A stretch of 64,000 bases of DNA from Calcarisporiella thermophila CBS 279.70 (GCF_041956535.1 NW_027192198.1:1046540-1110539); one strand, 5' to 3'. Counted from the first letter of the stretch, positions 47,167-58,407 are shown. The notes: generated by a model not told the origin, from the letters alone. Program-made: numbers and translations.

Positions 47167-49182
47167 ATGCTGATCCTGCTGATCCTCGCCGTTGCCTCCC
47201 TTGTCGCCATCGCCGCCCTCCTCCTGCTCCTCACAGTCCATCCGCATGTTCCTACCACTGTTCTATCGAAATTCCGATCCCACATCTATCTCTCCACCAC
47301 GTTCCACACTCGTCTCGCCCCAACCCGTCACAAGTTCTCCTATCCTGTAATTTACCTCAGCCTCGATCTGGATGAGCTCTCGCGCCTAGCGCAATCTTGG
47401 TGGTTTGGGTATAATCGGTGGCGGCTCTTGTCCGTGTGGGACAAGGACTACCTGGGCGGTGCCCGCGGGGGAATCAAGGAGAAAGTGCTATGGCATCTAG
47501 AACAGCATGTAAGCCCTGCCAGAGCTCTTGAAGCGTAGGCTCCATTCGCCCATCTGCTTACTAATTTTTGATTAGAATGTTCCAACCGCAGGCATCACTC
47601 GCATCCAGCTCGTCACCATGCCCAGACTTCTCGGCTATGCATTCAACCCAGTCAGCATGTACTATTGCTACTCATCTGAGCTCGCCGCTATAGTGCTCGA
47701 AGTCAATAACACTTTTGGCGAAAAGCACATTTATGTTTTGGACCCCAGACAACAGATTCAGAAGCACAGAGCCGGGTAGTTATTCTTCTCCACTCCTCTC
47801 GTCTCTCTATTACTCCCTTCGTTTCTACTTTCGTGACTAACGGGCTTTCGTTGTAGCTATCAATACGCCTTCAAATTTGCCCGCAAGTTCCACGTATCAC
47901 CATTCAACGATCGCACGGGCTCTTATGCATGCTACGTGAGCGACCCCGCCCATCCCGACGGCTTCAATCTCCGCCTCGTGGTCCACGAGGAGCAGACCAC
48001 CCTTGCTCCCCACAGTGGCGCCCCCCTTTCCGAAAATAAAAAGTTCATGGCCCAGGTTCGCGCTCACGAGGTGTTGCCGCTGACGAGCAATGCGGTGCTG
48101 AAACTACTGATGCGATATCCCGTCGATATCTTCTTGACTTTTCCCAGGATCCTGCGAGAGGCCGCCATCCTTGCTTACAGAAAGCACTTGCCTGTGTATC
48201 CGCGGCCGGAGCCAGTTATCCATGGAGATACCATAGTGAAACAGCATGCAAACGCAGTAGATAAGTAAGTACCGTGAGAGCGTCCGTTCTTTTCTAGCTG
48301 GAATCATAGGATTCACATGGGCTTCATGTTTCTCCTGTCCATAGGTACTGCCTCCAACTTGTCCTCTCTTTCCTCGAGGCCCAAAGGCTGGACCGAACTT
48401 TTCTCCTCCACCCGCCCGATCCATTTGCTCCTCCGTTCAAGATTGGCTCCGGGCCGCCCTTAGACCTCTGGCTAAAAAGCTATGCCCTGGTACGAGAGGT
48501 CGTATTCCGCGACGTGGGGTGGGGACTTGTGATGTCGTGGGGCGAGGGAACCTGGGAATGTGAGGAGCCCGAGGTAGTGTTTAGTGCATTTTTGAAGGGG
48601 GTGAAGAGCTCCCAGACCAGTGGCTGGCTCCAAGCTATGGCCCTCAAGTGTCGTAGACTGCTCGTCACCACTGGTGATGGCAATCCATTTCTCAAGCAGG
48701 AGACGTCGAATGAGCTTTGCGCGTACACCGACCTGATCAACACCTGTGGTTCGCTGCCACCCCGTCGCATTCTTGCTCTGCCGTCCCCCCGCCCCCCATA
48801 TTCGCACTTCCTCGACCCGTACGCAACCAACAGGTGGCACCACGCCTCCATCCTCCTCTGTGGCACTCTGAGCCATCTCCTCGAGAAGTTCTTCTTCGCC
48901 TTGCTCGCCAACTTTGCATCAGGACGGTCTCCCTTCGAGTCCGAGAAGCGCATTTTAGGATGGATACGGAGAATCCTGGAGCAGGAGAGAGGGCGCGGGG
49001 AAAAATGGTGGATTATAGAAAGACTCACTTCGGATGGACCGTTTATCACTAATCCGTGTGTTGAAGTCGAGAAGGAATACGCGGGAATCGAGGAGAAACC
49101 GTCCACTTGGGAAGAAATGGCCCAGGCCAGAACGAGAGTGGCGCTGCTTGCATTCGTAAAGGGATTGAGGACCAATCTTTAA
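47167..49182 (+). CDS. DUF1365 family protein with C-terminal extension
   Basis: Four exons (47167-47508, 47576-47775, 47857-48264, 48345-49182) give 595 aa. An N-terminal hydrophobic helix (MLILLILAVASLVAIAALLL) is followed by the DUF1365 domain: FHTRLAPTRHKFSYPV with YLSLDLDEL, then PRLLGYAFNPVSMYYCY and VNNTFGEKHIY. The last 230 residues have no recognised domain and exceed the roughly 250-aa bacterial family. The start is the ATG at 47167, since upstream in-frame sequence lacks an ATG. Bacterial members commonly neighbour Cfa-type methyltransferases and FAD-dependent oxidoreductases. The divergent methyltransferase here keeps that link. The biochemical role of DUF1365 is unknown to me. 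Confidence 0.9.
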
Positions 49183-50057
49183 CACATATACCATGGATTT
49201 GACGTTACTCTGTTCTTTCTTGTTTCAACCTATTTTATCATTATACAGCACTATGTCGGTGTCTTTGTGTTTCGAGCATGTCATTTTTTTTTTCTATTTT
49301 TGAAGGTTCTTCAACCATTTCATCCACCCAATATAACTAAACTTGCCATGATACGGTTGGCAATGCCGTGTATTGAAGAAAGCTTCGGGCGTATATCCCA
49401 CTGGGATGAAGAAAAGAACCTCCATGCGCATGCGGGTGCGGTCAAGGTTATAGTTAAAGCTGATTATGCACCCCCTTTGTACCCCTTTGTACCCCTTTAT
49501 GTCTCCATGACGCGTTTTGGCGTCAAAACTGCACCTAGCCTCGCAATAAAGTTAGCGCTCCCTCTCCGAATGTTTTTATCGGATCGACCTTCTCTTCCCA
49601 TCACCACTCCTTATCCCCTTTAGGACAAAGAGGTGCATAGGGCCACTTCCCTATGCAACCGAGGTGGTACGCTGGCTCCGCCACTCCTCGCTTTATTTTC
49701 TCGCTGCAGGCGCATCAGAGATACTGGGCAACGGCCTCGAGCTTAGGGGGAGTAGCTCTCCGTCTGCATGACCTAGGCGGAGATGCAGTCGATTGGGTGC
49801 CAAAGATTATTTTAAAAGTAGTGAGGGGCAGTTATTTTCATCCCATATTATATTATTTGAGTTTTCACGCCTAGCTCAATAAAGTGACACATTAACACAC
49901 ATCAAAAATATTAAGACAACATAACAATAACAATGAGAAGTGGAGAAAAGTGGAACCGAAAAAACAAACATGGCCAAAGGGACCTTGGTGGTGGGGGATT
50001 GGGGGCATGGTAACTAGTAGCATGATAAGTGGGAGAAGGGGAAGGGGGAGGGATGGC
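49183..50057. other. Intergenic region between convergent genes
   Basis: No supported gene. A small tandem repeat of ctttgtaccc occurs at about 49475-49500. The ORF at 49267-49623 has no recognisable features. Confidence 0.5.
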
Positions 50058-52409
50058 TTAACCGCTTGCCTCCAACTCGGAGTACATCCGCTCAATCTCC
50101 TCCTTGAAGAAGTCCTTCGCCTGCTGTCGCTTCAGCTTGAAGGTGGGGGTGAGCAGGTCGTTTTCGATCGAGAACATGTCCGGGTGGAGGTGCACGTTCC
50201 GGACGAGCTCGAACCCCTTGAGTCCCTCCTCCTTCGCCAGCTTATTGGCGGTCTTGAGCAGGTGTTGCTTCAGCTTGGGCTCCCGGCACAGATCCTCAAC
50301 GGATTTGCCCAGCAGGCCGTTTTCGTGGGCCCACTTGGGCAGGGTCTCGGGGTCGGGCACAAACACGCCCACCAGCTCCGACTTCAACGAGGAGCCGTGC
50401 ACAAAGGCTTGGGCTATCAGCTCGTGCTTCTGGTACACGCCCTCGATCTTCTCAGGGGCAATGTACTCTCCCTGTGACAGCTTGAAGATGTTCTTGATCC
50501 GATCGATGATCACAAGGCGCCCGCTCTCATCCCACATCCCAATGTCGCCCGTGTGTAGCCACCCGTCGGCATCGATGACCTCCGCCGTCTTCTCCGGCTC
50601 CTTGTAATATCTACGCATCATTGCGGGTCCGCGCATGCAGATCTCCCCCCGAGGTAGCGGCTTATCCTGGCTCGTGTAGTTCATCTCCGCGACGTCAACT
50701 AGTTTCACTTCGGTGCACGTCTCAGGCCCTCCAACACTCCCCGACTCGGGGTCCTTGATATCGGTGAACGTGATGGCGCCGCCGTTTTCCGTCTGGCCGT
50801 AGCCCTCCAGGACATGCGCGGAGAAGCAGATGCGAAGGAAATCCTTGACGTCGGGAGAAATGGGAGCCGCGCCTAGAGCAAAAAGGCATAAGTGGAATGC
50901 ACGCCAAACCCAACCCCTTTCCTCCGCTCCTGCCTCAGGCTAGGCCATCGAACTGGTTTGAACTTACCCGATACAATGAACCTGCACCGTCCGCCTAGCC
51001 TCGAGCGCACAGCAGAAAACACCAGCCAGTCCCACAGCCAATGGTCCACCCTGCCACTCGCAATTCCTTTCTTTTTCGCCTCAAACGCGTGCTTGAATAA
51101 GAATTGGGCCAGGGCACTCTTGGCACGTACTCCAGCCAACACCTTATCATAAATACGATTGAAGAGACGGGGAACGGAGACAAAGATGGTGGGCTAAAAT
51201 GGAGGAGGGTTGGTTGGTCATGGGATGCTTATGATCAGAAGAAGCGCCAGACAGTTTCAAGAAAGAGTGGATACCTTAAGGACGCCAATATCGTCCAGCA
51301 GCTTTTGCGTGTCTCCCTGATAGAAGCCGACCTGGACACCATAGTAGAGCATCAGAGCCATGGCCGAGCTAATATAAAAAAATATTGCAGGTTGAGTATT
51401 TTTGGGCCCACTGCAAATTGGATCCGGTATCCATACCGCTCAAAGACATGGCACAGTGGGAGATAAGAGATGTACACGTCTTCGCCGTTAACCACGGGGA
51501 AGTGCCCTTTTTCTCCCAGCTTGACAAGCGACGCAACCACCGCGAGCTGATTCCCTTGAGTCAATTCCGCACCTTTAGGCCGCCCAGTGGTCCCGCTCGT
51601 GTAGTTGATACAGCACAAGTCCTCCGCCTTCGCGCCCCTCGGCGCGACAGGATCCTCCGCACCCAACGCCTCCACACCTTTGCACGTGTGCGCCTCATAC
51701 CCGGCATCGCGGACCTTTTGCAGCAAATCCTCAGAAGGGTCATCCGTAACGATAATGTGCGTCAGCGTGGGGAGTTGCGATTTGAGCCGGATGAGATTGT
51801 CGACTTTATCGGGGGAGCACACGGCAAAAGAGAGCTCCGTCTGTTGGATAATAAAGGTAATCGCGTCTTCACCCAAGGTATCGTAGAGGGGACAGTGCAC
51901 GAAACTGTGGAGATAGCACGCATACTCAGTGATAATCTAATGAAATAGATGTTTGGTTCGTGATGGTGAGATGAATATTTCCGTAGAGACAATGTTACCC
52001 ATTCAGGCTTGTTCACCGAATAAATTCCAATAATTCCCTCGGGCTGAAGCCCAATTTTCCGCAAGCCGGACCCCATGTTTTCGATGCGCCGCTTCACCTG
52101 ATCATACGTCTGCCACACATATGGGAAAGCATGCCCAGATGAATCGATGGGGCGGTGCCCAGCGCAATTTCCTTCCTCTAAACGAAGACAAAACAAGGGC
52201 GTGTTACCTCACGTCTAAAATTTGGCCCATTGGCATCCAAAAATATTCAATTTACTGGACACTTTCCAACCGTGCAGGAAATTCTCCCACAGATTGGTCA
52301 CTCCCTCAGGAAACTTCACGAGCTCATCTGGTGAGCATATATGCCGGCGAGGAATGCCTTCTCCTGCTTTTGCCTCCACACCTTTGACTTCGACAGAGTA
52401 TTTAACCAT
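50058..52409 (-). CDS. Long-chain-fatty-acid--CoA ligase
   Basis: Six exons (52256-52409, 51999-52177, 51437-51936, 51275-51368, 50968-51193, 50058-50872) give 655 aa. It activates fatty acids to acyl-CoA via an acyl-adenylate. Visible marks are PYVWQTYDQV and GIYSVNKPEW, the AMP-binding P-loop YTSGTTGRPKG (about 223-233), LPLCHVFER, VPRLFNRIYD, and the second nucleotide motif EGYGQTENGG. The fatty-acyl-CoA synthetase signature DGWLHTGDIG...DRIKNIFKLSQGEYIAPEKIE and a C-terminal lysine region are also present. No peroxisomal PTS1 is seen (it ends LEASG), and there is no signal peptide. It could supply acyl-CoA to the DGAT2 about 20 kb away. Confidence 0.96.
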
Positions 52410-53627
52410 TTATAATGAGTTATCCAATGGGGGAATTCGTGCGTGGTAGTATTGGCTCCCTTTTCTTTTTTTTTCAGGGGGGGAAGAAAAAAGATGGAGT
52501 GAAACTAGCAATGTGCAAAATAATGTTTAATGTAAAAAGGGTGAGAATAAAACGCGTGCTTTAATTTTGAACTTCTCTGTTCCACAACTCCACCACAAAA
52601 TCCTACTTGCATTTCCCTTTCTTCAGAGAAACTTCTCCCCGCCCTCAACAATCTTATGAAAATTTCCCTCTCCTGGCGCTCCTGGTACATGTGGCTGCTC
52701 GCCTGCCGTTCCTAAGCCCTCTTGTAACCCGACCAAGAGGCTTGGATCCTCTCGCGGAAAAACAGGGCTACAGTATTGACAAGCGCCCAAAAGGATTAGA
52801 CACATAATAGGAGTATCAATCGGGGATGATTTTGACACAATAAACTTCGAGCCCAGTGGGCTAGAGAAGCCATTCTATGCTAAGCGCTCTAGCGGAGGAG
52901 CCCGGTATCCGACGCATCGGGCTCTTGAAGAGATTTAGGTTAATGGAATAAGATTGATGGGGGTCGCCAGGATGAACACCGAGTGGAGGGGAAGCCACCT
53001 TGCGTGACGGTGGCAACGGTACTTGACAAATATCGGCGGATGGAGGAGAGACATAAGTCCTAATAATAGAGTGAGCATAGCGTGAATTCCCTATTGGGGT
53101 TGCAATATAAGGTTCAGAATCGAATAGAAATCAAAGCCTTTGTCTAATATTCTCTCCAATAATGCCCTTCATAATCAATCTGATAACAAACCAGAATAGA
53201 GCGCCTCACTAGTCCAGTAACAGGGCTACTCTAAAGGTCTTCATCGCATATTTCCTAGCAGGTAAACCATTAATGTGGGCCCTCGTCAACCGCCTTGGAT
53301 TGGTGACTTGTGGCTTTCTTGTTTTCGGGCAAATAGAGCCGGATATAGAGGGTACTGAATTTTGAAAATATTAAACATCAGTAATTTACTCTCTCATTGT
53401 AAATCAAAGAATAAAAATTTTATTCCAATCATGTAAAAAGCCAAAAACACCAAAAATATCCAAAAACAAGCTGTTGACCCTTTGGCTCTGCGTTCCCGGC
53501 AGTCCGAGTATACGAGCAGTTGAAATGAGTGGAATAAAATTAGATGCTCGATAAGATAGATGTGATGAAAATGGGTGTGGGCTCAAAGAATATTTTTGAT
53601 ACACAACGCACTTATCGGCTTATCCGT
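52410..53627. other. Intergenic region with a possible structured RNA
   Basis: About 1.2 kb. 52840-53050 has three good hairpins and may be a non-coding RNA. The rest shows nothing. Confidence 0.45.
52843..53037 (+). ncRNA. Candidate structured RNA (possibly H/ACA-like)
   Basis: Three clear stems are visible: AGCCC-agt-GGGCT (about 52851), GAGCCCG...CGGGCTC with a 13-nt loop (about 52898-52924) and GCCACC...GGTGGC with a 9-nt loop (about 52996-53016). An ANANNA match (ataaga) lies between hairpins two and three, and ACA stands near the end (cttgACAaat). The strand is a guess because stems read on both. This fits an H/ACA snoRNA only loosely, and I could not identify a guide or a known RNA. 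Confidence 0.25.
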
Positions 53628-53775
53628 TTACTGTTTGGAGAAAAAGAAAAGTTAGCAATGTGAACATTTCATTCACAAGTTCAAAGTGCCAACAAAATAC
53701 CTTGGAACGGGCGCGCATCTTTCTTCTCTTGCGCTTAAGACGCCTTTGACGCTTCTTCTTCCACTTGGCCCTCAT
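53628..53775 (-). CDS. RPL41: 60S ribosomal protein eL41
   Basis: A single coding exon at 53701-53775 encodes all 25 residues (MRAKWKKKRQ... MRARSK), the extremely basic peptide at the subunit bridge. GT follows the last codon at once. A 70-nt intron (53631-53700, GTATTT...AACAG) separates AAG from the stop TAA at 53628-53630, so the stop codon lies alone on the last exon. A second intron lies in the 5' UTR (53779-53841), leaving only ACA before ATG. Identity is certain from sequence; the splicing is inferred from strong sites and the clean stop. It is divergent from the single-TM gene at 54004. Confidence 0.95.
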
Positions 53776-54003
53776 TGTCTGTTCAAGGGAAAGGTTAGAG
53801 GATGGATGGATGAATACAGAGGGCCAAGGTTTAATTCTTACCAGATGATGATTTCGATGACTATAACAAGGGAGCGAGAGGGAAAACTAATTTTTCGGAA
53901 CCAATTTTTTTATAAAGGATTTCAGTCTGACGTCGACAGTAACCTGATATATACTTATATATCTATACTATTCGAAATTTCATAGCGCTTTCGGTGAACA
54001 AAA

Positions 54004-54565
54004 ATGAATAATCCGCAATCAGTTCTCTATGGATGGTATGTAGACATTGTGGACATGCAGCAGTAAATGAATGGTTATTTATCCTTGATCATCCTTTTTA
54101 ATTCCCTCTTTCACTCTTTACGAATAAAGGCTGGCGCTTATTGCAGGTATGTTCTTTCTTTTTCTTTTCATTCCGTTTTCTCTTCGTGTTGCTAAAAAGC
54201 TTTTGAAACTAGCTGGAGGTGGTGCATATTATTTTGCCAAAAAGGAAATTGATGCTCGTCGTAGGGAGCAGGCTTACCGGCGAGTAAGGCCAGAAGAAAA
54301 GCTTGAATGTAAGTCGTTTCACTTTGGCTAGCTGTTGCGTTGCCCGTTGCTTATTTCAACATTAGGGTATGAAAAAGTAGCACGAGAGGAGCAAGCCAAT
54401 CGTGAGGCTAAGGAAACAAAGGAGACGATGGAAAATAACCCTCCAGGGAAGAGTCATACGCAAGTCTCTTCAGTGGTTGAACCTTCCGAACGATACTCTC
54501 CCTCGAGATACCTTTCTTTTCTAACCAATTTTAGGGACCATCAGCAGTCCATTGACAATAGGTAA
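54004..54565 (+). CDS. Small single-TM protein, function unknown
   Basis: Three exons (54004-54035, 54130-54308, 54366-54565) give 136 aa. Ten short residues (MNNPQSVLYG) lead to one hydrophobic helix (WLALIAGMFFLFLFIPFSL), then a basic helical segment (AKKLLKLAGGG, ARRREQAYRRV) and an acidic, Ser/Pro-rich tail. The first acceptor was taken at AAAG|G because only it keeps frame and completes the helix. Topology and length suggest a mitochondrial or ER assembly-type protein, but I do not recognise the family. The divergent promoter is shared with eL41. Confidence 0.7.
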
Positions 54566-54792
54566 CAAAATATAGAGGATTAAATGCTGTTTTCTAGCAT
54601 CTGTAAATTTCAACGTATTTTTGTCAAAGGCAAAAAAGAGAGTTGATAAAGAAGATATTTATAGATATACCCACGACTTCTATATGGTTAAATGAATATT
54701 ACAACATCTAGGGTCTTTAAATAGTTAAATAGACAAGAGTTATATCCTCTCTATAATCTCTAACCCTCAAATTCTAAATAATGGTGGCAGAT

Positions 54793-55116
54793 CTAATTCT
54801 TCTTTCCCTATCGAATGGACATGCTTTTAGCGCAAATGCCAACATGAACAGTATGTAGCATAATACTTACAGAGGCAAGGCGGCTAATCCCAAACACAGT
54901 ACCCAACATGCCCAAGCCCATCACACCAACATAGATCGTCATCCACATGCGATCGCGGGGACCACGAAGGTAAAGTGGGGTCTTGCTTGGAGACTACGTA
55001 GTTGCAAGCCAGAATTTAACTCACTAATGGATACAAACATTCGAAATTATGGCAATTACCTGGTAGTGAGCCTGAAGCTGGGCAATTTTGTTAGGCTTGT
55101 TGATGATGGATTCCAT
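54793..55116 (-). CDS. Cytochrome c oxidase subunit 7a-like protein
   Basis: Three exons (55060-55116, 54871-54993, 54793-54807) give 64 aa. The hallmark TPLYLRGPRDRMW before one transmembrane helix (YVGVMGLGMLGTVFGI) and a short basic C-terminus (ASGKKN) match the Cox7a family. That family is a small inner-membrane subunit of respiratory complex IV with a conserved P-L-Y/H-L motif. The last exon encodes only GKKN plus stop (15 nt). Length is right for the family. The divergent gene is Vtc1, with 200 bp between starts. Confidence 0.8.
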
Positions 55117-55317
55117 TTGCAGTTTCTCTCGAATAAATTCAACACAAAACTGTTTTAAAAATTTATACAAGGGTCCGAAATCTAACAACTGTTGACGAAA
55201 ATATTACCAAGCCACCTAACTCTAGTCCATTATATTTGACCAATGAGCCACTTTTCAGGAACAGAATAGCCGATACCTCCTCTTACATATTTATTTTCTT
55301 CACTAATATTGTGGCTA
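55117..55317. promoter_or_regulatory. Compact bidirectional promoter, Cox7a-like/Vtc1
   Basis: Only about 200 bp separate the two divergent start codons. No specific element was identified. Confidence 0.4.
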
Positions 55318-55752
55318 ATGATACAACATCAGCAAAAGCGCATTGCCCTTCCCGTACGCGTCGAACCTAAAGTGTTCTTTGCCAATGAGCGCACATTTCT
55401 CTCTTGGCTCCAATTCAGCGTTATCGTAGGAGGACTGGCGATTGGATTGCTTAATTTCTCTGATCGGGTTGGGCGCATATCGGCGGCACTCTTTACTTTT
55501 GTGTCCATGGTGGTGATGGTGAGATACATTCTATGAGCCTGAAAAAAAAAAGAATAGGATTCGCATTAACCCATAATCATTGTTCTTTAGATTTATGCCC
55601 TTATTACTTATCATTGGCGTGCAGAAAAAATCAAGAGGCGCCAAATTGGACCATATGATGATCGGCTTGGCCCTACAGTACTATGCGTATTCTTATTAGC
55701 TGCAGTGATCACAAACTTCTGGCTACGATTTACTAACGATGGCGCTCAGTGA
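55318..55752 (+). CDS. VTC1: Vacuolar transporter chaperone subunit 1 (Vtc1, DUF202)
   Basis: Two exons (55318-55518, 55591-55752) give 120 aa. The Vtc1 core is clear: [53 protein letters not shown] and [10 protein letters not shown], with three transmembrane helices. It is a membrane subunit of the VTC complex, which makes polyphosphate and moves it into the vacuole. The start is the ATG at 55318; an upstream in-frame TTG is not needed. Yeast Vtc1 is 129 aa, so the length fits. Confidence 0.96.
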
Positions 55753-56080
55753 ATATCCTTTGATGCCCGTTTTGTTTCTCTCTTCTTGGCATTTTTTTAT
55801 TATTCATACTCTTCTTCTAAGTTGATTGCTTTTTTCTTTTGTTAATGACTGTGACGAATGGATTTTTTTCTAAATCTTCTATTTATGAAGCTAAGAATTA
55901 AAATGATAAGATAACAAATGTATTTATTTTATTTGATATTTTGCCGACGTTTCCTTGGACATGTTGTATAATCGAGATTATTCTTTCGAATGTATGGCGC
56001 CTCTCTAACTAGGACGAAGGTTATCCCTTGATGAGAAAGATCCCGTCTTGATACTTACCTTGCTAGGGCGTGGCCAAACT
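55753..56080. other. Intergenic region
   Basis: AT-rich, probably the Vtc1 3' UTR. Nothing else is seen. Confidence 0.5.
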
Positions 56081-56275
56081 CAAGCAAGTGGCCCACCGCG
56101 CCTGTGAGAACTGCTATGCGCTGTTCACTCTTCTCGGAGGCTGCGTTGCAACAAGCCTAATAAGAAGCTGAGAAACAGTCTATACTGTAAAGCATCCATT
56201 CTCTGTCCAACTGCCTATGCGCACTATTCGGCCATCCGGGTGACAGCTGGCTGATAGATTCCCCCCTAGTTCATT
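56081..56275 (+). pseudogene. Remnant of a Zn(2)Cys(6) DNA-binding domain
   Basis: One frame reads KLKQVAHRACENCY, the usual entry into a binuclear zinc cluster (basic, then A-C-x2-C). A second frame, overlapping it, reads SSRRLRCNKPNKK and later YCKASILC, the usual next part (R-x-R-C-N-K-P). Joining them needs a frameshift, and no splice sites are present. It lies just upstream of a regulator core that lacks a DNA-binding domain. Confidence 0.45.
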
Positions 56276-56437
56276 TGCGTTCTCCCTAATTCCACCGATT
56301 CAGACGATTCGCTGTCACATATTCTTCAAATTATTTGGGCTTGATAATAAGGTTTTTCGAATATGCACATAGGCAGGAGTTGGGAACACCTTTTTTTTAT
56401 TCAGCTTTGAGAATCGGATCCGGTGCCGCCCTTGAAA

Positions 56438-58407
56438 ATGAGTAGCATATACCCCGTTCTATTCTCCCAGATCGCCGACCTCTCCTCCCAAATGCTTGAA
56501 TTGGAAGGAGCCATGAACGACATTGTCACCCTCTCCGAGTTGCCTGAAGACTCCTACAACTCAAGCTCTGATCATAGAAATAGCTTTCCTCCAGACAAAG
56601 GCGCTTTAGAGCTGGTGAGAAGAGATCCGCTGCATAACTACGGCTGCTTCAGCTTAATTTCGGGCCAAAATTTACGATTTCAGCTTAAATTGAATTCGCT
56701 TGGAGATCTCCATCGCCTTCTAAGTGCACAATTAATCCTCGATGGCGTAGCTCCGCCTGACTTTATCCCCGCGGCTCGTCCGCCATCCCCGAAAAACAAC
56801 CAGAAGGCGAACCGCTGCACTCTACTGAAGTGGAGCTTCCCTAAACCACTGGAGGACAAAGATCTAAGATTGCCCCCAAAATCGCTGGTACCTGGCCGCC
56901 GGCTCTTGGACCACCTGTTCCACGTGTATACGAGCGAATGCTTTCTTTCGAGTTATATGCCGCATCCAAATCGTGCTGCTTTTCTTGAGAGCTACTATCG
57001 CGGAAAAATCGAACCCGCTCTTCTTCACACCGCCTGTGCCTATGCTGCCATCCACTTATTACTGATGCATGCCGAGACGCCAACGCTAAAGCAGGTGCGC
57101 ACTGTGGTAGGAGATTTGGTCGCCAAGGCTAAAGCATGTTTAGAAGAGTCCTTTGATTCACCTTCCCCCTACGTGGTGCTTGCATTCCTTAACATGGAAG
57201 CTTGCATGCGGGTGCTCTCACGGATCAACGAGGCATACATGTATCATACCCAGGCCGCTCTGATGGCCCTTGCACTCAGGATGGATATCGACGACCCGAG
57301 CGAGCATGATGCGGCACGCATAGAGTTTCACAGAAGAATATGGTTGGTGGAGCCGCACGACCCTTTGTTTATTCATTGAGCCCCTAACTCACCCCCATCC
57401 ACCTACAGGAGTTTTCTGTGCAGGATGGAGATTTTAAATGTATATATGGACAGGAGGCGATCAATAATACCCTTAGATGTGATTCGAAAATCAACAAGAG
57501 CATCAGTGAAGCCCAACGAGAGCAAGCGCTATAAAATTTTTATGGTAACCTTTGGACATTTTGAGTAGAGACAAGGGCCACTCTGCTACAATTTTATTAT
57601 TATTGAACACAATAGCTGAATTTAATGGTGGATATCATCTCCTGCTCCAAATTCGCTCATTTCACCGACATTGACTGGACACTCCCGGATGCCGCGATAG
57701 CACAGAAACTTTTTAGCATAACCGCCTTCCTACAGCAGGAGCACATTCTCCGGCTAAAACAAGGAAGCGAACACAAATTACTTGATAGCGACATGCTCTT
57801 CACCGATATTAGCTCTACCTTTTGGATTCACTGGTGTTGCATATGGCAGCTGTTTATCGAGTCAGATATTCCGCCACGTAGATTGGAGACCGATTTAATG
57901 AAACAGTTACAGGCAAAGGCATATGAAGAATATGCTAAGGTAAGAGCATGCATGGAGCTGTATACTACTTTTCCAGATGAATACTTACAAGTATATTAAA
58001 TCCTATACCCTTTGCATGTAAAATCAAAGGGGGTATTCAATGCGACCCACCACTTGGAGGCTTCGATTCGGGGTCAAGACTGGTGCAAATTCTTCCCGTA
58101 TACCATCATACGTCTCCATGTTATTTGCCAAATGCACAAATTTGTTGCCAGGAAGCACCCGGACCGTGCAATACGGCGTGAGGCTTTCCGGCAACTTGCC
58201 AAGATCCTCCAACTGCTGCGATCCCTCCCCAAGTCAAGAAGAATGGCAGAGCAATGGTTCGTGAATGAAGTGTTGCAGGCGCTGGAGGAGATGAAGCCTA
58301 TGGTATTTACGAGCGAAGAATTTGAGGAAATGAGGGCTAAAAAACCCAGTTTTACTCCAACATCAAAGCTAAAATCCCTTGCAATCAAGCGTTGTGAGGA
58401 TATTTAA
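56438..58407 (+). CDS. Fungal transcription-regulator core (Fungal_trans type), DNA-binding domain missing
   Basis: Four exons (56438-57342, 57409-57544, 57616-57939, 58030-58407) give about 580 aa. The N-terminus has a coiled linker (SQIADLSSQMLELEGAMND). The middle homology region of Zn-cluster regulators follows: LLDHLFHVYTSECFLSSYMPHP, LHTACAYAAIH, SPYVVLAFLNMEACMR, AALMALALRMDID, and HRRIW joined by splicing to SFLCRMEI. No Cys-rich domain is encoded in frame; the first ATG follows in-frame stops. Either an upstream exon is missed or the gene has lost its domain. The intron at 57343-57408 starts GTTGGT, a weak donor. Confidence 0.75.

Noticed and set aside
49267-49623. 118-aa ORF downstream of the DUF1365 gene
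   Set aside because: No motif; includes a short tandem repeat and lies in a convergent 3' region.
52843-53060. RNase P, SRP or U-snRNA
   Set aside because: Conserved core sequences of those RNAs were not found.
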